Origin: Robinsoniella peoriensis
Lineage (GTDB): Bacteria; Bacillota; Clostridia; Lachnospirales; Lachnospiraceae
DNA length: 64,000 bases
Assembly: GCF_042680125.1 (NCBI RefSeq)
Contig: NZ_JBHTNY010000006.1
Direction: 5' to 3' (one strand)
Made by a program: the position numbers and the translations under genes. Below, one piece after another: positions 42,020-50,991 of the stretch; within the stretch, counting starts at the first letter, position 1, and every line of letters begins with the position of its first letter. Under the pieces are notes generated by a model, which made no database searches, was not told where the DNA came from, and worked only from the letters and a program-made list of their open reading frames with translations.

Positions 42020-44020
42020 TTACTTACGGTACATCTTATAGATCCTGTTTGGCGTGTAGCCGGGAACGGCTTTCTTCCAGCTTGATTTTCCAATGGTTTT
42101 CAAATATTTGTTAGTATATTTACCGGATTTTCTGGTGTCCATATATTTAAACACTTTATATGCTTTTTTACCGCTAATACCCATATAAAGACCCTGTGCC
42201 GTTTCACCGGGTTCATCGCTGTAACTTCTTATGATAAAGGAATCAATCATGGGATTACATGCTGCTTTGTAGTATCCGTATGCAATGGCCGCTGCCTGCA
42301 CGTCTTCCCCTTTTGAAGAACTGAAACCCTGCTCCGATAAGATGATGCGGGTTTTTGAGCCGTAATGCTTTTTGACGTAATTTGTTAACACCTGAATATT
42401 TTCCATCGTGACATAAGGTGAATCTTCTTTGGATGAAACAGCGCTGTTATTCCAGAAATCAGGACTTGTTAAAGGTGCCGGATAGGCATGAAATGCTACA
42501 TTCCAATTGATACCGCCCTGCATGCTTTTTATTTTCTTTGCAAAGGAATTCATAAAGTCTTTTGCTGTGTAGCCGGCATCTGCAGTATTCCAGCAATGAT
42601 CCAGACAAATAAATACCTTTGAGTTATTCCAGTTGCTTTTTGCAGCGTTATATAAGGAACGGAAAGCATAAGCATAGGAATTGATAAATTTTTTCTTGCT
42701 CATACTGCCTTTATAGTTCCAAAGATTACAGGAATTTACCTCATTTCCTAAAACCCAGTTGGATACGTGGCATTCACTGGTACTGAACTTTGAAGCAAGG
42801 AAACTGAACATGGCCTCCATTTTTTCTCTTGCCGCTTTATTAGACGTATTCCAGGTATATAGGATATGCCCCTCGCTTCTCGCCTGGGATGCAATTAAAT
42901 CCTGATAACTGCCGTCACCCCAATCCAAACCTAACTGTAAAGTTACATTGATACCTTTGGCATTAAATTCGGATACAGTAGTTTCATATCCCCGGAGGCT
43001 GTTAAAATGATAAGTTTTTCCGTTGTATTTATAAGTCGTATCGGGATTCGATAAAATTGTTGATGCATATAGATTTAAAAATGTATTCTTGGCATCCACA
43101 TTTTCGACATCCTGGGTAGTAGTAAACTGGATTCCTTTTTTTGTTTGACCGGTTTCATATGTATGTCTGTTTACAGCAGTAATTTCCGGATTAGTTACAT
43201 ATTTGGCACTGCTGATCACTTTATATCCCTTTTTTTGTTTAATGGCGATAGCATATTTAGCCAATACATAACCTCTATTAGGTTCGGCCGTTTTTAATGT
43301 AAAGGTTACGGAAGTTTTCTTTGCGGTCTTTGCAGCCCTTTTTAAAATCTTACCGGAATTGGGATCTACAGTTACCAGGTAGTAATATGAATCAGCGCTT
43401 TTGATACGTTTGCCAATGTTAGCCTTTATCGTAATTCGATCCACACCGCTGCCTTTACAACTGGTAATTCGTGCAGAATTGGATTTTGGAGCGTATTCTT
43501 TCTGCTTTGTCTGTTTTGCTTTAGAGACTTTCCCGATAGAAGCAGGTTCTGTTTCGGATACTTTTGTGCGCTGCTGTTTCGGGCTGGTAACCATACCTGT
43601 CGAAGTTTCTTTTTCTGGTTTTGTAAGGTGTTCCGTTACTTTTTCTGTAATTTCGCATACTATTTTTTCGGTTTCTTTCATTTCTGTTTTCTCTGTTATT
43701 TCGGTCAGAGGAATTTCAGATTCCGAAGAAGAAGTCTGGTTCTTATCATTGCGATCCGGATCATCTGTAGTTTCTGATACTGCAGTATCCGGCACAAAGG
43801 TATCACTTTCCCCAATTTTACTTGTTTCGCTTTCCAAAGTATTGCTTTCAACAGAGCTGCTTTCTACAGTTCCTCTTTCCGGTAATTCTGACGGCTTTGC
43901 ATCACTCCTTTGATATTCCCAGGTCTTTGACAATGCTGAATCTGCAGCAAGTGCTGTAACATGGTCCATAGGTAACGTCATCGATAGTGCTAATAGCACT
44001 GCCATTAATTTCTTTTTCAT
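42020..44020 (-). CDS. Secreted DUF5722-like putative glycoside hydrolase
   Basis: The 666-residue protein has a signal peptide (cut expected after TALA, near residue 25) and a disordered Ser/Thr/Glu/Lys-rich region to about residue 180. A small beta domain (about 180-275) and a C-terminal domain of about 380 residues follow. The latter resembles DUF5722 proteins and reads as a (beta/alpha)8 barrel, with NWVLGNEVNS (Glu427) and ILSEQGFSS (Glu563) placed like the acid/base and nucleophile of clan GH-A glycosidases. No enzymatic activity is known to me. ATG 44020 fits the GGGAG site better than ATG 44032. It lies 83 bp downstream of the response regulator and is probably co-transcribed. Confidence 0.72.
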   Translation of the reverse strand: MKKKLMAVLLALSMTLPMDHVTALAADSALSKTWEYQRSDAKPSELPERGTVESSSVESNTLESETSKIGESDTFVPDTAVSETTDDPDRNDKNQTSSSESEIPLTEITEKTEMKETEKIVCEITEKVTEHLTKPEKETSTGMVTSPKQQRTKVSETEPASIGKVSKAKQTKQKEYAPKSNSARITSCKGSGVDRITIKANIGKRIKSADSYYYLVTVDPNSGKILKRAAKTAKKTSVTFTLKTAEPNRGYVLAKYAIAIKQKKGYKVISSAKYVTNPEITAVNRHTYETGQTKKGIQFTTTQDVENVDAKNTFLNLYASTILSNPDTTYKYNGKTYHFNSLRGYETTVSEFNAKGINVTLQLGLDWGDGSYQDLIASQARSEGHILYTWNTSNKAAREKMEAMFSFLASKFSTSECHVSNWVLGNEVNSCNLWNYKGSMSKKKFINSYAYAFRSLYNAAKSNWNNSKVFICLDHCWNTADAGYTAKDFMNSFAKKIKSMQGGINWNVAFHAYPAPLTSPDFWNNSAVSSKEDSPYVTMENIQVLTNYVKKHYGSKTRIILSEQGFSSSKGEDVQAAAIAYGYYKAACNPMIDSFIIRSYSDEPGETAQGLYMGISGKKAYKVFKYMDTRKSGKYTNKYLKTIGKSSWKKAVPGYTPNRIYKMYRK

Positions 44021-44103
44021 ATAATCTCCCATCTGGCAGTATTTTCAACTACCTGCGTATATTTAACGCATAAAAAGTTATGAAACAGTATCCGTATATT
44101 CTT

Positions 44104-45612
44104 TTAATTTTTATTACGAAGTGCATAATCTTTTGGAGAGTATCCGTAAGATTTTTTGAAACGCTTGCTGAAATAGAAAACGTCAGAGTATCCAACCTGT
44201 TCAGCGATTTCTGAGATCTTATATTGATTGGATTCCAGAAGCCGTTTGGAAGCCTCCATACGTACATTTGTGATATATTGCAGGATGGATATGTCGTTTA
44301 CTTTCTTAAATACACTGCCCATATAGGATGAGTTTAGCTGAAAAATATCACCAATCTGGGCCACGGATAAATCCTGGTCACTGTAATGTTCATCGATGTA
44401 AGACATTAGTTTTTTACTCAGCGCCACATCAGAAGGAGAGGTGTCATTTTGCTGGATACACTGAAGTCCGTAATGGATAGCTGTATTTTTTAAACTTTCC
44501 AGTGTATACTCTTCATCCAGAATGGAAGAAATAAATTCATTGATATTCTGGGGTGTATTCTCCAGTATGTGGTAATAAATATGAAAGGTCATAAATAATT
44601 CCGTTACGATCAGATACAGATAGTCAACACTGTGCTTTTTTTCAATGGATGAAAATAGCTCTTCAATATAATCGGAAAATGTTCTTTCGTCTTTTCCATT
44701 GAGATGCAACGTAATATTTTGCCGTATTTTAGGCAGGTCAATGGAATAATCGGGTTCCGGTGTAGCTGCATATTCTAAGAGCAGGTTAGAGCCGGAAGAA
44801 AAATAGCGCTTGCTCAATCCATGCAAAACACGCTTAAAATAAGGATTCCAGCTTTCGCTTAATGCAAACAGGTTACCCACGCTTAGGAATACAAAATGTT
44901 TTTCTTTTTCTACAAATTCATTTAATACACTGCCAATATGATGGGAAGCCTGGGGGGCAGTAAAAAAGATCTGCAGCACATAAATGTATTCTGCTTCCTG
45001 GGTGTATTCACACTGGAATCCTTCCAGACGAAGTGCCGTGATCAGGCGATGAACTTCAACCTCGGTATCTTCAAATACAAAAGCACCAATATAAAGTGCA
45101 TGGGAGATCTGTAAAAATTCAGGATAATTGGTATATAGTTCCTGGATATCCAGAGATCCGTTTTGTACATTTGTAAGGGCAGTACATTTCTCGTAATGAT
45201 AGAGTTTCTCAATTTGGCGATGCTGTTGTCTGGAGAGGGCAATTTTTTCTATACAATCCTCCAGGGTACTTTTCAGTACCAGTGTATCCACCGGTTTTAA
45301 CAGATAATCTGTAACTCCATACCGCATGGCAGTACGGGCATATTCAAAATCATTATAGCCGGATAAAATAATAATTTTTGTCTGAGGGTAATCCTCATGG
45401 ATTTGTTCCGCTGCCTGAATTCCTGTCATTTTTGGCATTTTAATATCCAGTATAATGATATCCACCGGGTGGTGCTCCAGCAGTTCCATGACTTCCAGTC
45501 CATTTTCTGCTTCACCGATAAAGTTCAGATTCAGAGCAGTCCAGGGAATAATTTTTTTTAAACGCTGTCGGATGAAATATTCATCGTCAGCGATCAGCAG
45601 ATTTAAGGTCAT
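44104..45612 (-). CDS. YesN-type response regulator with AraC DNA-binding domain
   Basis: The 502-residue regulator has a receiver (Asp9/Asp10, phospho-Asp56 in ILDIKMPKM, Lys106 in LLKPVD) and a long middle region of about 270 residues. A C-terminal AraC domain follows (VAQIGDIFQLNSSYMGSVFKKV and ISEIAEQVGYSDVFYFSKRFKK). Start codon 45612 gives the usual MTLNLLIADDE and overlaps the kinase gene by 26 bases; an upstream TTG is less likely. It should activate the divergent transporter operon at 47560, whose -10 box lacks a good -35. Confidence 0.93.
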   Translation of the reverse strand: MTLNLLIADDEYFIRQRLKKIIPWTALNLNFIGEAENGLEVMELLEHHPVDIIILDIKMPKMTGIQAAEQIHEDYPQTKIIILSGYNDFEYARTAMRYGVTDYLLKPVDTLVLKSTLEDCIEKIALSRQQHRQIEKLYHYEKCTALTNVQNGSLDIQELYTNYPEFLQISHALYIGAFVFEDTEVEVHRLITALRLEGFQCEYTQEAEYIYVLQIFFTAPQASHHIGSVLNEFVEKEKHFVFLSVGNLFALSESWNPYFKRVLHGLSKRYFSSGSNLLLEYAATPEPDYSIDLPKIRQNITLHLNGKDERTFSDYIEELFSSIEKKHSVDYLYLIVTELFMTFHIYYHILENTPQNINEFISSILDEEYTLESLKNTAIHYGLQCIQQNDTSPSDVALSKKLMSYIDEHYSDQDLSVAQIGDIFQLNSSYMGSVFKKVNDISILQYITNVRMEASKRLLESNQYKISEIAEQVGYSDVFYFSKRFKKSYGYSPKDYALRNKN

Positions 45613-47323
45613 TTTGATTTGCGGCCTCCTTTCCAATTGTAATTGTTGTTACACAGCCTCCTTCAGGGCGATTAGCGATTTCCAGGCCATATTCCGTTCC
45701 GTAATAAAGCTGGATACGCTGATGAATGTTTTTAATACCAAAGTGATCGCTGCCTGCCTGCCATATCTGGTCATATGCGGCCTTTGAAAAACCAATGCCG
45801 TTGTCCTGCACAACAATGCGGATAGCATCGGTATATTCCGTGACCATGATTTCAAGAACACCTTTATATTCCAGCTCTTTAATCCCGTGATAAATGCTGT
45901 TTTCCACAATCGGCTGCAGAAGCAGTTTCAGGCAGGGATATTCATACAGATAAACGGGGCAGTGAATATAGTAATCAAATTTATTAAAGTATCGCACCTG
46001 CATAATGTGCAGATAGGCTTCTGTTATTTCCAGCTCTTCTTTTATTGTAATGTAAAACTTACCATTACTCAAGCCTTCCCGGTAAAAAGTAGATAGATTC
46101 ATTACGATATCAATCAGAGTCTCTTTCTCATCAATTTCAGCAAGGGAACAGATATTATCCAGGGTATTATAGAGAAAGTGCGGATTCACCTGCTGCTGAA
46201 GCAGATCCAGTGATATTTTAGTTTTCATTTTCTGGGATTCCAGCAGGTCATTTTTTAACTTTTCCTGGGCTGCAATCATGCTGTTAAAAGCCTTAAATAA
46301 TTCTCCGATCTCCGTATCGCTGCATTCTTCCTGTACGGGTGTCCAGTTTCCTTCCTTGATCGTCCGCGTGTGATGAATCAGATGGTCAATAGGAGAACTG
46401 ATTGTATGGGAAACCTTATGGGATACATAGATACATACTGCGATACATATCAGTGTGATCATCATGGTTATAAAAAATAAAAACATGGTTGGCCTGATAA
46501 AATCCAGAAGATTAATTTCGTTTATAATGTACCAGTCCAGGGTAGGAAAATACTTATATAATATAATGGAATGAGACGTAAATCTGGATTCATCCCCGGT
46601 AGTCGGCTTTAATAAAGAAAAAGAGTCATATTGGGAGCCAAGGGAGATGGAATTATCAGAACTTCGCACATTGCCCGTTTCATCCGCCATAAATATATGA
46701 TTTGTTTCGGTAATCTTATCCCGGTAAATCTGGGAAATTGTGTGCTCCGGTATGGATATTTCAATATAGCCCAATAGGGAGGCTGTCTGATAATGATAAA
46801 AAGGACGGACTAAAGAGACCGCTTCCATATTCTGATAACGATTTGTCTGCGGGTGCTTTGTGCGAAGTACCCATACGGATTCCGTATCTACCGGAACATC
46901 ATCAAGAGACGTATCATAGGGATAAATCTCAGTAGTAGCCACCATATCTTTTTTTGAAGAATATATGGTTACCGCATGTATAAAGGGAGTGGCTTGTACA
47001 ATGCGGTTAATCTGGGCGGTTATATTTCGTTTGTCATCAGCATTAAAGGCAGTATGATTATCTTTATATTTTCGCATCAGAGACTGTACCGTATTATCTA
47101 TAATAATAGTCTTAGAATAATTTTTGGTAGATGTCAAATAATAATCTAGCTGAGAAGAAATATAATCTAACTGCCGCAATGCGGAGTTTGTTTCCAAAGC
47201 AATAAAATGTTTATAAAAAATAAAAGACGTGCTAAGAAGCAAAACGACCATAAATGCTATGGCAATCCCGGCACTGCTCAGGAAAAATTTAGATTGTATC
47301 GAGGCAGAATTTTTCTTATTCAT
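45587..47323 (-). CDS. YesM-type sensor histidine kinase
   Basis: The 578-residue kinase has two membrane helices (about residues 15-38 and 278-300) around a Cache-like extracellular sensor. A HAMP segment (SSPIDHLIHHTRTIKEGNW), QQVNPHFLYNTLDNI with phospho-His382, and an HATPase domain (PIVENSIYHGIKEL, DNGIGF) follow. It is the first gene of the minus-strand unit kinase - regulator - DUF5722 protein, divergent from an ABC transporter operon. Its ligand is presumably the glycan used by that locus. Confidence 0.93.
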   Translation of the reverse strand: MNKKNSASIQSKFFLSSAGIAIAFMVVLLLSTSFIFYKHFIALETNSALRQLDYISSQLDYYLTSTKNYSKTIIIDNTVQSLMRKYKDNHTAFNADDKRNITAQINRIVQATPFIHAVTIYSSKKDMVATTEIYPYDTSLDDVPVDTESVWVLRTKHPQTNRYQNMEAVSLVRPFYHYQTASLLGYIEISIPEHTISQIYRDKITETNHIFMADETGNVRSSDNSISLGSQYDSFSLLKPTTGDESRFTSHSIILYKYFPTLDWYIINEINLLDFIRPTMFLFFITMMITLICIAVCIYVSHKVSHTISSPIDHLIHHTRTIKEGNWTPVQEECSDTEIGELFKAFNSMIAAQEKLKNDLLESQKMKTKISLDLLQQQVNPHFLYNTLDNICSLAEIDEKETLIDIVMNLSTFYREGLSNGKFYITIKEELEITEAYLHIMQVRYFNKFDYYIHCPVYLYEYPCLKLLLQPIVENSIYHGIKELEYKGVLEIMVTEYTDAIRIVVQDNGIGFSKAAYDQIWQAGSDHFGIKNIHQRIQLYYGTEYGLEIANRPEGGCVTTITIGKEAANQNDLKSADR

Positions 47324-47395
47324 GAAAAAATTTCCTTTCTTATAAATAAAGAGATTTTTAGTTTCTCCTATTATCTTCCTTATATTATATTATTT

Positions 47396-47410
47396 TAGAC
47401 AAAAAGTCTA
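47396..47410. promoter_or_regulatory. Small palindrome in the divergent region of the second glycan locus
   Basis: TAGACAAAAAGTCTA is a perfect 5-5-5 inverted repeat in the 236-bp gap between the kinase and binding-protein genes. On the plus strand this gap also has TATAAT near 47500 without a consensus -35, which fits activator-dependent transcription. Confidence 0.4.
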
Positions 47411-47559
47411 CGTAAGGAATATGCTTTTTGCAAATGAAATGCAAAATGTACAAAAAAAATAGAAAATGACCATTCTAATTTGCGGGGAAATTTTTTATAA
47501 TGATTAAGACTTAAGAAATGAAAACTTAAAAAAATATAAAAAACGGAGGAGAAGAAGCA

Positions 47560-48963
47560 ATGAGAATGAAAAAAGTAACAGCATTATTACTGGCAAGTGC
47601 AATGTGCGTTGGAGCTTTGGCTGGATGCGGTAATTCATCCGACACAAAGGAAACAAAAGCAGCAGGTGATACACAGGCAGCTGGAGAAACAAAAGCGGCT
47701 GACGGAACAGATGCGGCAAAATCAGAAGGATCCGGTGATGGTGAAAAAGTTACGATCCGTCTTCTGACCAGAATGGCAGGAACAACAACTCAGGTTAATA
47801 TCTACAATGATATCATCAATGAGTTCAAGGAAAAACATCCGGATGTAACAATCGTGGATGATTCCCAGAGTGATGAGTCTGCATTTAACAATATTCTCTC
47901 AACAGATATTGCATCCGGAACGATGGCAAATATCTTCAGAATCCAGGGTGTTGCAAACCTTTCTGAGTATATTGATAACGGCATGATCTTAAATCTTCAG
48001 CCGTATTTAGATGAAGATAAAGAATGGGGCGGCGGATTTACAGAAGGTTCCCTTGCATACTACCAGGTACCTGGACAGGAAGGAACTTACGCAGTACCAA
48101 TGGAATCCGGACTGATCGGTGTATATTATAACGAAGATTTATTCAAAGCTGCAGGCGTTGATAAATTCCCGGAAACATGGACAGAATTTACAGATGCTAT
48201 TACAAAATTAAAAGACAGCGGTGTAATCCCGATTGCTATGGGAGCTCAGAGTACTTACATGGCAGGACATTTACATGACCAGATCTTCTACAAATGGTTA
48301 GGAACAGAAGCAGCGAAACTGCTTGGAACCCGTGAAAAGAAATGGACAGACAGTGACGTTGTTGAAACCTTACAGAAAGAAAAAGACTTAATCGATTTAG
48401 GTGCATTCGATGCAAGTGCAGCTGGTATCACAGATGATATCGCTATGACACAGTTCCAGCAGGGTGAAGCAGCAATGGTTATCACAGGACCATGGAACAT
48501 CGGAACCTTTACAGATAAAGAAAAAACACCTGTAGCTGACAGTATCAAAGTTGCAAAATTCCCATATTTCGAAGAAAAAGAGGAATTTAAAAACGAAGAT
48601 ATGCAGACATTAAGCCCATACATGGTAAGCGGCAAATTACAGGGAAAAGAATTAGACCTGACAATTGAATTATTAAAAATGCTGACAAACAAAGATGCTG
48701 CTAAGAGATATGCAGAAGAAGCTGCTTTCTTAATCCCGAGAACAGATATCGATCTTGACGAAAGCAAATGCTCACCATTATTTGTTGAAAATGTAAAATT
48801 AGGCGGAACATCAACTGGTATCGGTGTTGATATATTCGACTTTGATCCATTGACATCCATGCAGGACAGAACCAGAAACTCTATCGTAAGTATGTTTACA
48901 GGTGCAACCGCAGAAGCAGCTGCACAGGAGATTCAGGGCGAAGTTGACAATAACGCAAAATAG
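47560..48963 (+). CDS. Sugar ABC transporter substrate-binding lipoprotein
   Basis: The 467-residue precursor has lipobox GALAGC (Cys near residue 23), a short Lys/Ala/Thr-rich linker and a family 1 binding fold (VNIYNDIINEFKEKHPDVTI, GEAAMVITGPWNIGTF). Codons are markedly A/T-ending, as expected for a highly expressed gene. ACGGAGGAG precedes ATG 47560. Ligand unknown; the locus also holds two putative glycosidases. Confidence 0.92.
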   Translation: MRMKKVTALLLASAMCVGALAGCGNSSDTKETKAAGDTQAAGETKAADGTDAAKSEGSGDGEKVTIRLLTRMAGTTTQVNIYNDIINEFKEKHPDVTIVDDSQSDESAFNNILSTDIASGTMANIFRIQGVANLSEYIDNGMILNLQPYLDEDKEWGGGFTEGSLAYYQVPGQEGTYAVPMESGLIGVYYNEDLFKAAGVDKFPETWTEFTDAITKLKDSGVIPIAMGAQSTYMAGHLHDQIFYKWLGTEAAKLLGTREKKWTDSDVVETLQKEKDLIDLGAFDASAAGITDDIAMTQFQQGEAAMVITGPWNIGTFTDKEKTPVADSIKVAKFPYFEEKEEFKNEDMQTLSPYMVSGKLQGKELDLTIELLKMLTNKDAAKRYAEEAAFLIPRTDIDLDESKCSPLFVENVKLGGTSTGIGVDIFDFDPLTSMQDRTRNSIVSMFTGATAEAAAQEIQGEVDNNAK

Positions 48964-49032
48964 TGCGGGGTATCAGTCAGTAAATTAAATTCATAATTTC
49001 AGATGCTGCCGGGGAATACTCCGGCAGTATAT

Positions 49033-49115
49033 AAAAAATTTCACAATTCACTTTTGAGTATGTTATTGATACCACGCTGATGCGGTGTGCTTTAAATTGA
49101 ATTGTGAAATTTTTT
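49033..49115 (+). terminator. Large attenuator stem-loop between binding-protein and permease genes
   Basis: AAAAAATTTCACAATTCA (49033-49050) and its exact reverse complement at 49098-49115 form an 18-bp stem ending in a T run, with a 47-nt loop. A smaller CTGCCGG/CCGGCAG hairpin precedes it near 49005-49027. Both would reduce read-through into, or protect mRNA upstream of, the permease genes. Confidence 0.72.
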
Positions 49116-49140
49116 GTCTAAAAGGAGGACAAAGATACGA

Positions 49141-50022
49141 ATGAAACTAAAAAGTAAGAAGACCAAATTTTATATCTTTCTATTTATCGTTCCTGCATTA
49201 GTGATATACCTTCTGTTTCAGATTATTCCATTAATCGGAGCAGTGTATTTTTCCTTTATTGAATGGAGCGGAATTGCAGGATCAGAGCTGAAGTTCGTAG
49301 GATTCCAGAACTATGCAAATGCATTTAAGAATCCCGACTTTATATTAGCGTTGAAAAACATGTTAAAGATGGTAGTATTCAGTGTTATTTTCCATACACC
49401 AATCGCTCTTTTAATGGCTGTTGCAATTAACACGAAATGCAAAGGATACCGTGTGTTTAAGGCATTATTCTTTGTACCGACAGTATTTCCGTTAACTGCA
49501 GTAGGTCTGATGTGGTATTTTGTATTTATGCCAACAGGATCATTCAATGCATTATTAAAAGTAATCGGACTTTCCGATCTGGTTACCCCTTGGCTGGTTA
49601 ACCCTGCATCTGCAATGAACGTAATCGTATTCGTTAATATCTGGGCGGGTGTTGGATATTTCATGGTAATTTTACTTGCAGGGCTGACTACAATACCGGA
49701 AGACCTGTATGAAGCGGCATCCATTGACGGTGCTACAAAAGTACAGCAGTTCTTTAAAATCACAGTACCAATGATGAAACCAACTATTTCTATGTGTATC
49801 TTACTGGATATCATCGGATCTGTAAAAGTATTCGACCTGGTATTTGCGATGACCGGCGGAGGACCAAACGGACTTACCAATCTGCCGACAACGCTTATGT
49901 ACAACGAGGCATTCAAATACAGTCATTACGGACTTGGCAGTGCAATCGGTATTATCATACTGGTCATCTGTCTGGGTGGTACTTTAATCAGTAATAAACT
50001 TATGAGCAGCAAAGAGAACTAG
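49141..50022 (+). CDS. Sugar ABC transporter permease, MalF type
   Basis: The 293-residue permease has a first helix near residues 10-32, a TGGGPNGLTN motif and the EAA loop EDLYEAASIDGATKVQQFF near residue 187. ATG 49141 follows AAGGAGGAC; a TTG at 49114 lies before that site. It pairs with the permease 10 bp downstream. Confidence 0.92.
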   Translation: MKLKSKKTKFYIFLFIVPALVIYLLFQIIPLIGAVYFSFIEWSGIAGSELKFVGFQNYANAFKNPDFILALKNMLKMVVFSVIFHTPIALLMAVAINTKCKGYRVFKALFFVPTVFPLTAVGLMWYFVFMPTGSFNALLKVIGLSDLVTPWLVNPASAMNVIVFVNIWAGVGYFMVILLAGLTTIPEDLYEAASIDGATKVQQFFKITVPMMKPTISMCILLDIIGSVKVFDLVFAMTGGGPNGLTNLPTTLMYNEAFKYSHYGLGSAIGIIILVICLGGTLISNKLMSSKEN

Positions 50023-50032
50023 GAGGTATACC

Positions 50033-50884
50033 ATGAAAAACAAAGTGAAAAAAGAACGTAAAAAAATAACAGTGGGTACCGTGGTAATGTATTTATTCCT
50101 GATTGCGAATGCGGTAATGTTTGCAATGCCAATGGTTTTCACCTTGTTGTCTTCTGTAAAAACGAAAGTAGAAATCTTCTCCAAGCCGTTTGCGCTTCCG
50201 GAAGTATTTCAATGGAAAAACTACGTAGATGCATGGAACGGTGCCAACATGGGCCAGTATTTCATGAACAGTATCATTCAGGCAGGTGCTACGGTTATCG
50301 TGTTAGCAATTGTGGCATCTATGGCAGCTTTTATGCTTTCCAGATTTGATTTCAAAATAAATGGATTTTTAAGTGTATTCTTTATGGTAGGTATGATGAT
50401 ACCGGTGCATACGGTTCTTGTTCCGGTTTCCTATATTATCGGAGCATTAAATCTGAAAAATAATATACCGGCACTGATTATGATCTATGTTGCGTTCAAC
50501 CTTCCATTCAGTATAATTGTAACTTCAAACTTTATGAAAGGGGTTAACAAATCCCTTGAAGAAGCAGCATTAATTGATGGTGCTACTTATTTCCAGATAT
50601 ACCGCAAAGTTATGCTTCCATTATCGGTACCGGCTTTGTCCACAATTTCCATTTTCAACTTCCTGGGTGCATGGAACAACATTTTATTCCCTCTGTTGTT
50701 CATCAATGATAAAAAATTAAAACCAATTGCTTTAGGGTTGCTGAACTTCAACGGAGAACGTGGAAGTGAACATGGTCTTTTAATGGCTGCAATTGTTATA
50801 ACAGTAGTAGTACCGCTTGTATTATACCTGTTATTCCAGGAAAAAGTAGAGAGCGGTTTGTCAGCAGGAGCAGTAAAAGAATAA
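50033..50884 (+). CDS. Sugar ABC transporter permease, MalG type
   Basis: The 283-residue permease has the EAA loop KSLEEAALIDGATYFQIYRK near residue 175 and a C-terminal SGLSAGAVKE. TAGGAGGTA precedes ATG 50033. The 107-bp gap to the next gene contains no clear terminator, so the glycosidase gene is probably in the same operon. Confidence 0.93.
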   Translation: MKNKVKKERKKITVGTVVMYLFLIANAVMFAMPMVFTLLSSVKTKVEIFSKPFALPEVFQWKNYVDAWNGANMGQYFMNSIIQAGATVIVLAIVASMAAFMLSRFDFKINGFLSVFFMVGMMIPVHTVLVPVSYIIGALNLKNNIPALIMIYVAFNLPFSIIVTSNFMKGVNKSLEEAALIDGATYFQIYRKVMLPLSVPALSTISIFNFLGAWNNILFPLLFINDKKLKPIALGLLNFNGERGSEHGLLMAAIVITVVVPLVLYLLFQEKVESGLSAGAVKE

Positions 50885-50991
50885 GAATTGATAATTGCTA
50901 TTGGCTGAATAATCAGATATAATTTTAAATATATGCCCGGGCAGTTTTTTACAAACGAAATAAGGGCGGAAAACATCAGGAGGAATGGTAC

